This document shows, one piece after another, positions 43,791 through 59,000 of a DNA stretch of 64,000 nucleotides. The notes beneath the pieces are model-generated. The model was not told where the DNA came from, ran no database searches, and saw only the letters and a program-made list of their open reading frames with translations. Both the position numbers and the translations under genes were made by a program. The number at the start of each line of letters is the position of its first letter. Position 1 is the first letter of the stretch. Source of the stretch: Onchocerca volvulus (lineage: Eukaryota > Nematoda > Chromadorea > Rhabditida > Onchocercidae); the NCBI GenBank assembly GCA_000499405.2, contig HG738137.1, positions 14,439,661 through 14,503,660 on the forward strand, written 5' to 3'.

Positions 43791-46700
43791 AAGAAAAAAA
43801 CGAGAAAAAAAATGAAAACTTTTTAATTCATGAAATACAAATTTGCCATATATATTTTTTATGAATAAAATTGATGAAATTATCATATTCTAGAGTAATA
43901 CATTAAGAATAATTAATCCTAATGAAAGCTAAATTATCAAAGCTATTTTTAGAATTTTTTTTTCAGATTTAAATTTCAAAAATTCTATCATCGTTTTAAA
44001 TAAGTTCTGATTATTTGATTTCTGTTTTATGATGTACATTTTACTTCCTCTTTTTCGTAAAATGGAATTTCGTTTCTTCTTGATTTGATTTGATTTGTAC
44101 GAATGGAGAACTAATCGATTCTTTTCAATAATAATTTACTGTCATTTCTCTTATTTTTGTGAAGTTTTTTGTTTGTGCTTGAAATCTCATTTTCTTCATT
44201 TTTTTTTTTTTCTTAAAATGCCTCAAGCAATTTTCCTTTCACTTCATTTTTCTTATTTTTATAGTTAAATTTTATGATTCAAACGAAATTTTTACAAATT
44301 TTTGGAAAGTGAAAGTAATCAAAAAAAAAAAAAAAAATTGCGTGTATAATTTGATGTAATTTAATGTATTTCTGCATATAAATAAACTTTTATTGATGCA
44401 TCAATAAAAAGATTTCATACCAATATAAAAAATGAAATAAAACGAGAAAAATAGGAAGAAAGAATAATTTTTTTTAAATTTCAGAAATTTCGAATGACAA
44501 GAAAGATATATACAAAAAAAAAAAAAGAAAAGAAAGATATTGATGATTCAAATTCAAATATTGATGGTTCATTGAAAAAAAAAATGATTAAATTTAATAG
44601 AATAGGAAAATTTTTGGTTAAATATAAATATTTGATTAATTAAATTCAAATTCATTCAATTAATCAAATCCAAGTTCAATCTTTTTTATCTCTGCATTAA
44701 ATGATAAATTTAATCAAATTCAGATAGCAATGGATTATTTCAAAAAATGAATTCATCGATTTAATTATACTTGAATACTGTACAATCAATACTTCATGGT
44801 TATTTTCTTAATCATATCATTTCCATTCTTGAGATTATTTGAATCAAAAAATTTTATATCGAACCACTACTTTTTGAAAATTCGAAAAACAATCCCATAT
44901 CGACATCGAATTTTTTCTAAAAATCTTTTGTTTTTATTTATTTGTTTCTTTTTCTTTTTTTTTTTTTTTTGATGAAAATGATCATTTCAACAGTTAGGCC
45001 ATTTATAATCCTTTTGAAATTATTAGAATCTCAATTCAGAAATTTGTGTAAAGTTTTTGAAATTTTCAGGTTTTTTAATATTTTTGAAATATTTCGTGAA
45101 TTGCTAAAATCTTTCAGACTAGTTTTCAAAAATTCGAATCAATAATGTAAATATTTATTTATTTATTTTTCCTTTTTTGATAAATGTTTTATCTATAAAC
45201 TGAAGGAATTCGGGATTGTGCTTCCATCAACGTTGAAACTTCCGTGTTGAAAATACATATCGTAATAAAAATGCCAAATTTACGCGTGAGAAAAAAAAAA
45301 AAGTAATGAGAATTAAAATCTGTATGTCGTCCATTATTTAGTTAATTTAATTACATAATTAAATTAATTAAATTACCTAATTTTCTATGCATTTTTTATT
45401 TTATTTTAGTTCCAGTTAAAGTGTATTCTGTTTCGATCAAAGAATAAATCATGATGTAAAAAATTTTTAATTTGCAACTTTTTTAAATTCCTTAATAATT
45501 TAATAAGCTGGAACAAATCATCATTTATATTGGGTGAATGAAACAATTCTTGGCTGAATTTTTGTATTTAAAAAATTTTTTCCAATATGGAATAACTATA
45601 AATTTCTGATAATTGATGGGAATTGCAATTTAATATTTCTCTGTTGTTGAACAAAATTCAATTTTTACATGTATAATTAAAAATGGATCAGATAAATAAG
45701 ATTTCACTGTAAAGCTTCATTTTAAGGTTGTCTTTTTTTTTTTAAATTTTAGAACTTTGAAACTTTTTCGTTTTTTTTTTGTAATCTTCAAATACATTTA
45801 AATTCAAAGAGATAATATAATAAAATTTATTTATTTGCTTATTTAAATTTCACCTTTTCTATTATTTTTTACATAATCATAAGCATTTAATAACAAAAAA
45901 AAAGAAATATGTTTATTTTTATCTAATCAATTTTCCAAATTCTTTTTATTCATTTATTTGCTAATTTAAATCTTACCTTTATAAAATCGTCCGATTAATT
46001 TTTGTTCATTGTCATATCAAACATAGTAATTGTTCTGATAGACTAAATGTAGAAGTGAAAGGAAAGAATGACTGTCAACATTGTATTCTTTCTTTTATTC
46101 GTAAATTAAAATCGTATTTAAATAGAAATTCTGGTATTTGAAAGCGAACTATGATCCATAGCTATCGAAATCAATTGATTGATGTCATGATTCAATTAGT
46201 GAATTGTATGATTGATGTTTGGAAATTAATTCTTGGTGTAATCTAAATGAAAAAAAAAAAAAAGGTTATTGCGCTTTGGTTTTGAAATCAAATTACTGGA
46301 CGAAACTGTTTGAAAACTAACAAAATTCTCTGTTATAACTTTTTTTTTTAAAGATAAAAGTATGCTAATTTAATGATATTTTTAAATAAAATTTTGATCA
46401 ACGATTAATATTTGAAACTTCTTCTTAAATTTATTCCTCTTTTTATATTTCAAATGCATAACAAATGATTTAAAGATAACAATATCGCATATTTTGGTCG
46501 ATTTTGCGTATAGATTTAAAAACTAGTAAACAAAAATTAACACTATTTATTTATTTTAGATTAACCTTATAAAATAATCTCTTTGTTTGAATTTTGGCTA
46601 TAATTTGAGTTTAAATTACAATAAAATTCCGAAGAAAAAAAACCAACAATATTTATATTAATTTACGAGCATTACGATAATCGTTTTGTTTGAATTTTGA

Positions 46701-46879
46701 ACAAAATTTCTATAAAATCGAAAAAAAGAGGTAAAGTTTGTTTCAATCTATGAATGCATCATCATAGCTATTCTTTTCAATTTTGACTGAAATTTCAATT
46801 CAAATTTTAATTTGAACAAAATTCTTATGAAATCGAAAAAAAGTAATAATGTTTTTTTCGATTTACGAATTACAATATG

Positions 46880-46985
46880 AAGGCATGATTCCAGTAACTG
46901 TCAATATTAATACAGTATCCTTTCAAGGCAGTATTCTGCAACATTCATACAGTATACTTTTAATAATACAGTATTTATTCGAAAA
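46880..46985. repeat. TACAGTAT/TACTGTAT-rich patch
   Basis: ACAGTAT or GCAGTAT occurs four times within about 75 bases (ATACAGTATCC, GGCAGTATTC, ATACAGTATAC, ATACAGTATTT). Similar phrases occur at 5,568, 6,660-6,710, 6,838-6,870, 50,875-50,905 and 55,075-55,125. Confidence 0.5.
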
Positions 46986-49900
46986 AAAAAAACAGACAAG
47001 AAATAATCCATTTAATGTTACGAAATTTTCTCCAACGAGAACGTAAAAAGTTGATTCAATGAATGCAATTTTTCAATTTCTTCTGCATCATTTTCGCCTA
47101 TGATCACTTTAGTACAAAAATTCGATCAATATATCTTAATATTTTTATTGACCAATTAATTAATTAATTCATTATTAATGAACATAATTTGTTTTAGCCA
47201 ACAGTAAATAAAAATTCAACCAATAGTACATTTGTAAATATATACAAGTCATGTGCTGATTATTATTTGAAAAAAAATATGTTTTGAAAAATTTATCAGA
47301 TTCGATTGAAATAAATTTAAAATTATATTTGAAATTCCAAAGATTTCTAATTAACTTTTTAATATAATGCAAATAAATTTTATAAGTACTCTGCAAAATT
47401 TCTCATGTATTATTCGGCAGATTTCTTGCATTATGCATATTTCATCAAAAAAATAAATTACATGAAATTATTGAAATAACTATTCGTTCAATTTTTCATT
47501 GTCGTACAAATTTGAAATGATTATTTCTTGTCAATTGTTATCATTATTTTTAGTTTCACAATATCATTACTTTTTCCCGACTTGCAGATCTTTATAACAG
47601 GTTTTGATTTCAACTAAGATCCCTTATTATAATTTCCATTTTTAAATTTCAAACAGCTATTTATTTTCAAGAAAATTAATAATTTTTCAAAAAATAATCA
47701 CAATATCTTTTCCTATCACGCTTAAATTATCATTATTCTTGAGCAACTGATTTTTTACTCATTCTAAAATTTAGCTCCTAATGATTTATAAGATTACAGG
47801 TATTCTGGCAAAAATGCTTTCGAAATTATCAGATTTAAACTTAAAAAATATGCTTTAGACTGAGATTTCTAAAAAATACTATGAATATTTTGATACCGTT
47901 TAACTGTTATAACTCTTTCATATCATTATAACATGTAATTTTGAAATCATAAATTTATCTTATTCATTATTCTAATAAAATAACGTTCTACATAATAAAA
48001 ATATTTCCATATTGTTTTTTTAAAATATTTTTATATTGAATTATGCAAAAACTTTCAATTTTTTTAAAAGTAAATTAGTTCAATGGTATCGATTAGTGAA
48101 ATGAAATGTAAGAACATCTTTGCTTTTTCAATTCATTAATTATTTGCGCAAATGTTAATTAATGAAGAAGATTGAGCAACTTTCAGTAAACAAAAGAAGT
48201 GAAAGGAATGGATTGAATCTGGAAAATTAGTATCGATGTGTTACGAACTTTAAAACAAGTATTCAATTGCATATTATACTTGGGAATTTGCTCGAATAAT
48301 GATAGTCGAAACAATGATAATTAACATAAGTGATTAGATTTAACAGGGCAGATGAAATTGACGAACAAAGAAGAACAATGCGAAGAGAAAAGCAAGTCTC
48401 AGTTGATTTAAAATTAAAAATAATCAAAAAATTGAAAGAAAAGAATAACAATCAACATAAGAGATTGAGAAAAACTATGGTTGAGAAATGAATGATTAAA
48501 CGATTTAAAAAAAAAAAAAAAAATTTAAATTTGTTTGATGAGAAAATCAAAAGAAATTTTTTAATTTTCAAATTTTAACTAAGTTAGAATTTGAAAATTA
48601 AAAAATTTGGAAAATTAAAAAAATTAAAGTATTAAAGTCTAAAATCTTATTTCTAATTGTAAAAATAATTAAGTTTGAAAAATCATTCTATGATTGAGAA
48701 AAAAATAAATTTTTTCATACATCATAATCTATGTCAACAAAAAAAAAAAATCAATACTAAGAAGGTTTTTTAACATTCATTTATTTTGCTAATTTTCAAG
48801 CCAAATTAAAAGTTTGACTTTTTTCTTACCTAAAATTTGACATTTGGCATTTACTTTCTTTTTCCTTTTATCATTAATATTTTAAAATAAAAAATTGAAG
48901 TAACGATAAAAAAAAGGAAAGAATTGAAAAAAAAGAAGAAAAAAAATTGTCAAAAATCAGGTTTTTTCATTTCTATTGTTTGATTTGTAATGTTGAGAAA
49001 TAAAAAAAAAAAAAAAAGAAAGAAATGAAAGATATATTTTCTACTATATTTTTTTCTTACTCGCACAGTTATCAAAACCAAAAATATGGAATTGAAATAA
49101 TTGAAATTCACTAATTCTTTTTCCATGAAAAAATTAAAAACAAAGAGGAAATAATTAAGAAAATTAAAAATAAACGATTACATGCAAAATAGCAGATGAA
49201 AATTAAACATACTGATATGTTGTTATTCATTGTGCTTATCATTCTCTAATATTTCATATCACAAAGTTCGAACAAACAGAGATTTAAAATTAGAAAAAAT
49301 ATACAAAAAATTCATAAATTATTGAGTAAGCCAATATAACACATGAAATACTCCTAATTATAAGTCACAGAATTATCCATGTATGGTATGAAAAAAAAAA
49401 AAACTTGGGTTTAGTTTTTCAATTTTTTGTTCAAAACTAACTAATAGAATTTTCACTTTGTTAACTAAAAATTTTCTACCGTTCTAATAAATCTCAACAA
49501 AGTTAGAAAATAATTGAGCTTTTTGATCAGTGCTTTTATGAATATTCAAAGGCAAATTCGTTACTTTTTAAGTATTTTGATTTCTGCAAAGATAGCAAGT
49601 TGATAGAATAAATTCATTATACACTTATTATCATGATCTGCTTGTTAAAAGATGCGAAATTTCGAGTGCAAGCACACATTCCTGCCAAAATTGCTAAAAG
49701 TAATTTTACAAATTCTTTCATTTATCTCATCATTGTTAAGTATTAATCACATTTGATTAATTATAATTCAAACAAATACAATAGGAATAAAATATGTCAT
49801 TTCATGCGTATTCATCGCATTCTAGTTTGAACAAATATGCAGTGATTGCATGCTTCCTAAATTAATTCAGAATTCAAATCCAAATACTAAATATTTACAT

Positions 49901-50030
49901 TTAATATGATCAATATAATTGATGATGTTTATTAGTGCTAAAATTTACTGAAGAAGATTTGAAGGATTATTTGTTGATCATACCGTAATTTGACAATAAA
50001 GATTGGATTACAAAAAAACACATAATATAA

Positions 50031-50106
50031 TGCTATATATGATTACAGCTTAACTAAAATTGCAGTCGTATATACAATTCTAGTTAAGGTGTAATCTGTA
50101 TATAGC
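50031..50106. repeat. Foldback hairpin (about 32-bp arms)
   Basis: The left arm, TGCTATATATGATTACA then GCTTAACTAAAATTG, pairs with the right arm CAATTCTAGTTAAGG then TGTAATCTGTATATAGCA across a loop of about 12 bases, with only a few mismatches. It is likely a small MITE-like or foldback element. Confidence 0.7.
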
Positions 50107-53060
50107 AAACATATATATTTATCCATATTTAAATAAAATTTTCTATTTTCGATTTAAAAATTCTTTTTCACAAATATTGCATAATTTATTTTTTTTTAGT
50201 TTTATTTTGAAATATATTGAATTTTTGTCGTATTTAGTGATTGTATTGGCATCATAAATTTTAAAAATTTCTTATAGAAGAAAAAAAAAGAAAATTTTCG
50301 TTGCAGAAATCTTTTTCAGAATTTCTAGGACTGAAATGTTTTTCGGATTGCCTAATGTATTTTTATTTTTGAACCTAGCTTAGGTTAATTATTTTGCTTT
50401 ATATTTATATTCGAATGAGCATAAGACTTTTATTTCTGATTTATATTTTTGTGAATTCCTTAAAATTCATTTATGGCAGTTATCATTTTGTTGAAATTTA
50501 TTAATTTTTGTTCATAGCCAATACTTTGATGGATATATTTTGGTTTGAGGTCAGATAAATTATTGAATTATGATAATGATTACAGGTTTAATAATCCATA
50601 ATTGTTGTACTATAAAAAGGTATTGCTTTTTACGGGTATGTTATGATTTCGAGGCTAAACAAGTTGTTGAATTATGGTATAATTACTCGTCTAATAACCA
50701 CAATTATTTTACCACAATCGATATACTTATAACAGTATATCAAAAATTATTTAAACATCTTTTTTTTTTTTTATTTACTTTGCAAAAATTAAATGATAAC
50801 AAGAAGTTGTAAATTATTTGTTAAATTTTCGTTAAATTTTTAAAATGACGAGAAGTTCCCTGTGGTACAGTATATATCATACAAAATTTGTACTGTAGCT
50901 TTTGCATGAATTAGCTGATGCAAATAATTAATTGCATGGAAAGACTCAATATTTAATGAAATTATTACTTCATTATCGTAAATTTTTATACATATACTTA
51001 AATGGATTAATGAACTGCGAAAATCAGACGTATCAATTAGTTAGGAATATCTTTAAGTGAAAACTACATTATATCGAAGATAAACTATGTTGCCATATTG
51101 TGATTAAACACTCATCTTTATGCTTATAAATAGCCTAGCCATTACTTGGACTTGGATGATATCACTTGGACGAAGCTTATTATGACAGCCGAAACGATTC
51201 TGATTTGCAAATTAATCACTTGATTTTAATAAAAATTTAATAAAAGACGAAAGATCAATCGAACAATCTAGTAATTGATTCCCTATGAAATTTCCCTCAG
51301 GATAGTCAAAGTCGTAATAAAGCTGTTATATTCGATAATAGCGAATGATTAGGAGAATTGTGGGACGAAATGTTTTCATTCTATTCTCAAACCTTCAATG
51401 AGTATGACCTGTCGCTTGCTTGAATAACACGTAGACATTGAATGTGTGCTCCATGTACGCCATTTTTGACAACAGAATTGGCGATTTGATAAATAACATG
51501 TTGATTAAAGTATGTATTTCACTCAAGCGTTATCGATAACGACTCTTAGGACTAGTTATGATATATTTATATTAAGAATATCAAGATTTCAATAATTTGT
51601 TATCATTTAATTTCGATAACAGTTTTTGAACTACTCCAATAATTGAATTGAATTTGAAAACAAGTTACCTATTATCATGAAAATTGAAACGAAAATGAGA
51701 CGAATTATAAAAATCCGTAAATTATTCAAATAAATGGAAAATACGCAGATTAAATGGATAGGGCAGTTTCATCTATAAATTACAGTTGAATGTAGCAGTT
51801 AAGTTTTCAATAATCTGATCAAAATCAAATGTTTAATTTGATGAAAATTTTTTGATAAAACTAAAGCAAACTTAATATTTCACTACTATCACAATATTAT
51901 CAATCTTATTTATTCTTATTGTTGTTGTTGTCATTATTATTAATTATTATCACTGTTATTACTATTGTTTCAGTAACTATAGAGGAATGCTCATATAAAA
52001 TCAAATTTTTCACTCTATCAAAATATTATTTATTATTGCAAATAATATATTGCTATTATTTATTTATTTATTTGTTTGTTTATTCATTTATTATTATTAT
52101 TATTAATTATTAATATTATTGCATTGAAAATGTAGAAATGCATATTAGTTTCAACTTTAATGTATATAAATTGAAAATAATTGCTAATAAGGAATATATA
52201 ACAATAATTTAAATTTGGAGCGAAATTTTGAAAAAATATTCTGAATTGATTAATTATTTTATTTATTTACTTATCAATTTTATTTTTAAAAATGACAATT
52301 TATATAATCCATTATCAGATTAAATTATATTTATGCTATATTTTTCTCTTATTATATTACAATATAAATTTTTTCTTGTTTTATTCCTGTGTAAAATAAC
52401 CAATAATTTTTAGATTTTTGATGAAATCTTTCTTGCGATTCGATTAATTAAGATGATAATTAAAAATATTGTTAAGATATACTTTCCTGAAAGTATTCAA
52501 ATATGTTTCAACAGTAAATATCATTTGCTAATAATGGATAATCAATCAGAGAAGAACCATTCTAGTGAGCTATCTAGTCAAGAAGATAAATAAGTGTTGA
52601 TCAATTCAAGTGAAGATAAATTAATTGCAAAAATAATTAATATAAAAGTAAGAAAAAAAATTCTCCTTCGAAATTAAATTGCATTTGGAATACAAACATC
52701 AAACATTTTATTCAAATATTTTTCATTCAAAACTGTATAACATTATTGATCAGAGTGATAATTTTTTTTTTCTCATTTTTTTTACAATCAAATGCTCTAT
52801 ACGAAAAACGTGTTATACAATGAGTAATAATAATTGTAAAATTTCATTATTCAAAAATAAAAAATATGTAAAACAAAATACGGTGAAAAAATACAATAAA
52901 AAAAGTACGATAATAAGCAAATAACGAAACTAACAACGAAACAATTAATGTCATACATATTTTTTTCATAGAAACTAAGAAGAAAAAAAAAAAAAGTAAG
53001 GGAAGAAAATGAAACATATACTTTAAAAGGAGAAAAAATTTTAAATCAAAATGAAAATAT

Positions 53061-56000
53061 TTATGCAAGTTTCACATCAATTCCCATCAAAAAGCATGCA
53101 ATTGTATTTTGTGCCATACGTCGTCGTAGTAATGCTTTCCCGAATTCAGAAATATATGATTCTTTGCTATTCTGTTCGAGATCCATTAAATAAACAGTTA
53201 TAAACATGGAAATCTAAAACTTAGATTGAAGTTAAATAAATAAAATAAGTAATGATTTAAGGGGTATTTCATTTTTATTCATTTATTTTTAGATCAAAAT
53301 GGAAATAATTGATCTTCAGGTACTTAACCTTCAAAAATAATTTTAATTTCTATTTCCTTATCTTTTTTTACATTGTCTAATTACATTTTACAAATCAGTT
53401 TCTCTTTTTCTTGTCTACTTTTGTCCAACGGGTTTGTTTTTCTTTTTTGCATATGTTTGTTGGCCAACTGTAAACATCAAATAATCCCATTTTTTTGTAA
53501 CATTTTCGCATTTTTATTCATATTATCATTTCTAACGAATGATAATAATAAAAGTGATAATAATAGAGCTTTTATGATATATAATAATAAAAATTCATAC
53601 AAATTAAATTATACTGTTAATTATACAAGTCAATAAATTTTTGAAATATGTTAATGTGCTTAAATTCTAAAATTTTTTCACAAAATATAGGTTTTTTTAA
53701 CAATAACAAATATAATTTGAAAAAAAAAGGTCAGTAATTTATGACCTTTTAATTTGCATAATTCGTTTGAGATAATTTATCTACTTTTATAATATAATTA
53801 TCATTTATATAATATAATTTTATAGTATAATTATGCTTCTTCGATTGAATTATTTTAACACTGTCAATGAAAATAATATATTCATAATTATAGAATGAAA
53901 ATAAAAAAGTTCGCAGAAAGCATCGCATTTTTTCTTGTAGTTTTATCCAATTTTAAAATTGAAAATAAAAATTCGATACCGGTCGTTTTTCGATGATATT
54001 TTTCTCAATTTCTGGTGGTATATATTGCTTTACATCATCCATTTCAGGTGTACACATTTCTGTTTCAATATCATAAAAACCTGGTTTCATTGTCTAAAAT
54101 GTTAGTTATCAAACAAAATTAGAGGAAAAAAAAATTTTGGAACTTTTAAAATCAATCAACGATTTAAATCTATAGTTTGAAGAACGAAAATGAAACAGAA
54201 AAATGGGAGTTAAAATATTTTAGGAATATGCCAAACTTTTTGCAACTACAACCATGGAATTCTAAAAATTAATTCTTACTCGATTACTCATTTGGGTAGT
54301 TATTTATCTACTCAGCAAAGAATAAAAATAAAAAATGGCTTCTTTTTGTTCATATTAGAAATTGCATTAAATTTAAAAATTTTTAGCAAATTTCACGAAA
54401 AATTTTGCCTGTATTATGATAAAATTATTAATTGATAAAAATTTATCAATTAATGCGATTTCATTTGCATTAATTGATAAATTTCTTTTTTTTTCTCCGC
54501 TATTTAAAGAGCCATTTTTCAATAAGTAAAGGTTTTTTTTTTTGTCAAAAGTTTTAATCTACTGCTATTAATTTATAATAATTTATTATTTATTTTCGAT
54601 GAATGTTAAGAAAAATGAAGTTAAATTCGAAAAATGAAAAAAAATTAGCAGTCGACATCGTTTTTTTGCTAAGTTTGCAGCCCGATTTCAATTTTAATCC
54701 GGTCAATGAAATTCGACCAAATTTTTTCGCAATTACATGAAAGAGATACTTGAATATACTAGTTTATATGTTAAAAAAAAATAATATAAAATAAATGATT
54801 AAATATTAAGAAATAATTTGCTCGATGACATCGCTCAAAAAATTTTATAATATATTTAGCAAATCAAAATACGTTTTTTTTTTTTTTTTTTTTTGTCGCA
54901 AAAAAATTAGGCATTATTTAATAGGAAAGTAATATTATCAATTATTTTGTGCAACAATGATAAATGTTATTAATTGATAATCTCTAAAATATGTTAATAA
55001 TTAGATCTTTAGAATTTACGGCACTTCTTATAAATTAATAATGTTTCCTCAGGTAGCAAACATTATCGAATGCATACTGTATGGCTGTATGGGAAAGAAT
55101 TTGAGGGTACATACTGTAGGGGAATAATTTGAATACGGTAAATGAATATAGAATTTCTTGACAGCTAATGGGATTATAAAAATATTGAAGATAAAATTCT
55201 AAATTTTCATCTATTTGAAATTGTATTTTATTTTTTTGATATCATATCTACATCTCAAATATGATCATTATTTTAAGAGGAAAATAGATTTATTAAGAAT
55301 TGATTATTAGCATTAGACTGATGTATTGATAATTGTGAAATCGATCGTTCTTGTATTTTATTAGAAAAAAAATAAGTTAATATAGTAAATTGGATAATTT
55401 ATTTTTAATTACACTATACATGCAGGAAATTCTGGAGGAAATTGAGTCGAAGAGGATTAAATGAACGCAAATAAATTCGGTAAATTATTATTATTTGCAC
55501 AAATATGTTCATTGAAAAGGTGACATATACTAAATAATTGCAAAATTTGCTAAATCTTATATTTTAAAAATATTAAACCGAATTAAAGAAATGATTTAAC
55601 AGTTATCCGTAATTGCGTAATCATTTTTGTCTGCTGATGTATAGTAACGAAGTAAAATTGGCATAAAAAATAAATTATAAAAATCAGAGTGCCTAAAATA
55701 ATAAGCAGTAAGCTTATTCTATAGTTAAGAATTTTAGCTTAAACTTAAAACTTTTGATACGACTTTTTTCAAAATTAAAAAATTAATTAATTATAAAACT
55801 AGGCATAAAATCACAAGAATTAAGCAATGTAAATCGGTAATATGGTAAAAAATATGACTGTTTTTAGCAATTCATATGATTAATTCAAATTAACAGCTAT
55901 ATCTCCTAAAGTATGGCTTGTAAAATTTATTCAGAAAAATTTTCAGCAAATTTTTTAAATTTGCTAAAATTTGCAACAATTTTAGCTAAAAATTTGGCCA

Positions 56001-59000
56001 GTTTAAAATATTTTATTTTACAAAAAAAAAAGCTCTATTTAACTTTATCTGATTAAAAATTTGCAACTTTCTTAAGAACCATCGCATAAAATAAATGTCA
56101 CTTTTAAAAATTTATAACATTAATTGGAAGGAGGAATTCAAAGATTTTAAATTTGTGCTTTTCTAATTTCACTTTGCAACAGAATTTATAATTACACCAA
56201 AAAAGCTAATTTTTAAACCTAATTTGATTATTTTCAAAAATCATGAATTATCACTTTTCATCTTTTAACATACTGTTTTATATCATGTAGGAGCTAGCAT
56301 CAATTTATCTAGATCAATAATCAAAACATATCATTTTAATTTATCAGTAAAAAATTCCATGAAGTATCAATCATTATGAGTATTTCAGTTTCATATTTTC
56401 TAATCTTTCAACATTACTGGAATTATCTTCTTAATTAATACTGTAAGTTTTTACTATCATTATTTTTTTAAATCTATTATCATGCCAAAAATGAACAATC
56501 CGAGCAGTTATATGAAGTTATTATTAATTTCTTAGCTGTTTGATTAAAAATCACTTTTTATAATTAATCCGACTCTAATATCAACAAAAAAGGATTTGAT
56601 AGATCGTAATAATTCGAACTTATTGTTTCTTATTATCATTCAAATCAATTATTAGATTATCAAAGCTGTGATAATTATGATAAATATGATAAAAAGTGTT
56701 CATGCCGTTGTGCTAAAAATTTCTTACAGATTTTCAATTTTCAAGATTAATGAAAAATTTTCACGAATAAGAAAAAAAATGTTTTTGATTATTTACAACA
56801 ATACTCCACGGAAATAAATATTATCACCGTATTATGTATTTGTCATATTTATTAAATATAAATCATAAATCGAATACTTAATAGGATGAAAATATTCCTC
56901 TAATTATTTCATAAATGTAGATTTTTTTTTTTTTGTATTAAAATGAATGAATTTCAGATGATTCCTTCAATTAGAAGACTATTTTTAAAACCTATATTAT
57001 TAATTATTGGATGAAATATAGTTTCAGCAGAATCATTTTAACGAATTGGAATGAAAATTAAGCAGCGAAATGATAAATAATTTATTCTTTTTCCATTTTT
57101 TTTTGTTGTGTGCTGATAAAATTTGTAAATTTCCCCTTTATACATTTAAAATGCTAGCAGTTCAAATTTTACCAATAATTAAACATTTTAATACCGGAAA
57201 TGAATTATGAATGATATAATTTAAATGTCAAATTATTCGAAATGACAATATCATATATACGATTATTTTAAAATTGCTGATTTCATCAATTTTTAATTAT
57301 TAAAATAAAATTTTTTTTTCGAAATAACTCAAAATAATTAAAATTTGTTCATTAAAAAATATTAAAAATTGCTCATCTATACGAGAAAATTGCTCATCAT
57401 TTTCAATGGTTAGGATGAAATTACAGCAAATAATTTTGGTAATTAGTGATTAAATTAAGTTCAAATAAGTACTAATAATTTTGGATATATCAAGAAAATA
57501 TCCTGAAAAATGTTAGAATACCTGATTAACATATCTGATTCGATTAATTCAATTACGAAATATTCATTATTATACTCATTCCTATTAATTTTTTCTTCTT
57601 TGCATAAAATGTTAAAATGCAAATTTGATGAAAGTTAGCTATACATATATTGCCAACTTTTTCAATCATTAATTAAATAATTGAGAAATTAGGAAAAAGA
57701 AATTGAAAAAATTTACACACCTCACATTGACAATCATTATCGATTGGTTTTTGGAGCGTTCCTCTTTGTGTAACAGCAAAATGCGTCGTTTGATTTCGCA
57801 TTTGTTTGCAAAAATCGCAAAATATACTGCAAATATCAAATATCATTGCTGATTAGTGATTAATAAAAAATTCTGCTAAATTAATAGAAATATATCGTAA
57901 AACATTATGCTTAATATTATCAATTCAAATTAGCATATATTTTATTTTAATGTTATATTTTTATTTTCAATTATTATCATCTTATTTAATCAATGGAATA
58001 ATTTTTGTTTGATATCCGATCAATCATTTCATAAATTTTTGTTTTTATTTGCGATATAAATTTATCAAAAGTTAATATTATGAACTTTTTTGTGCTTTTT
58101 TATAAAAATGATAATATAATTTTGAAGCATTAAAATATTAAATGAATATTGTCGATCAGATGAAGACATGCAAATTCTTCTTCTATCAATTCATTCTTAT
58201 CTCATTCTTTTTTTTTTTTAAAATAAAAATAGAGGAAAATTAAGAATTAAATTAATTACCAGGTATTATCTAATTTTGCACATGGACAGTGATTAATTTT
58301 ATTGTTAATTTTTTCGGAACATGGCAATGCCGGATAAGATGGATCCGGTATACCACCAATTCGCATTTCAATTTCCGCAATTAAATTTTTCACCGGTCGT
58401 GTAATTTCCACACCAAGTGCTTTAATTTTAATGCATCCAGGTATAGTGGGATTTTTGGGTGTTAGTTTGACTTGATCCGGATTAAATCGAATTTTTGGCC
58501 GATATTTCATCGGATCAATACTTCTCCTTGTCAGATATGCTGAAATTATGATCAAAAAGAGCAAAAAAAAATCGTTTATTGTCATGAAAAAATCAGAAAA
58601 AAAAAATTTATTATTTTTTGATTTCATTATAATGTGCTATATTTCAGGAAAATTTATTATAACTTCAAAATAATAGAAAAATTCATCCAAACTAAATTTT
58701 ATGCATTTTTCATTTTCCTCTTACATTTAGTTTGAATTATTTGAAGTCATAAAGAATTTTGATTAAAATTATCCATCAAATTAATTTACATATTTTCGAA
58801 AAAATTTTGATGGAACAATAGTTCTGGATTAGAATATATAACTAAAAAATGAATATTTTTTGTTTTATTTAAAAAAAAATTATCAAATAATTCCAATTAT
58901 TTTGTACGTGACAATGGATAAAAGATAAAATTGAACATTTTAAATTAAAATTTCAAAATTTATTCATTTCTCTACAGAGACCAAATTTTAAGTGGAAAAT

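Larger units (their letters stand above)
40087..53060. other. 13-kb region without a recognised gene, between two ML-like paralogues
   Basis: No exon with a family signature or consistent splice phases was found on either strand. The contents are a TG microsatellite (40,784-40,872), a poly-A run of 36 (42,430-42,465), a direct duplication (43,110-43,300 / 43,590-43,790), a TACTGTAT-rich patch (46,880-46,985) and a foldback hairpin (50,031-50,106). The rest is AT-rich single-copy-looking DNA. A plus-strand frame at about 40,960-41,156 is open for about 65 codons but shows no recognised match. Short 5' exons of ML-like gene A could be hidden here. Confidence 0.55.
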
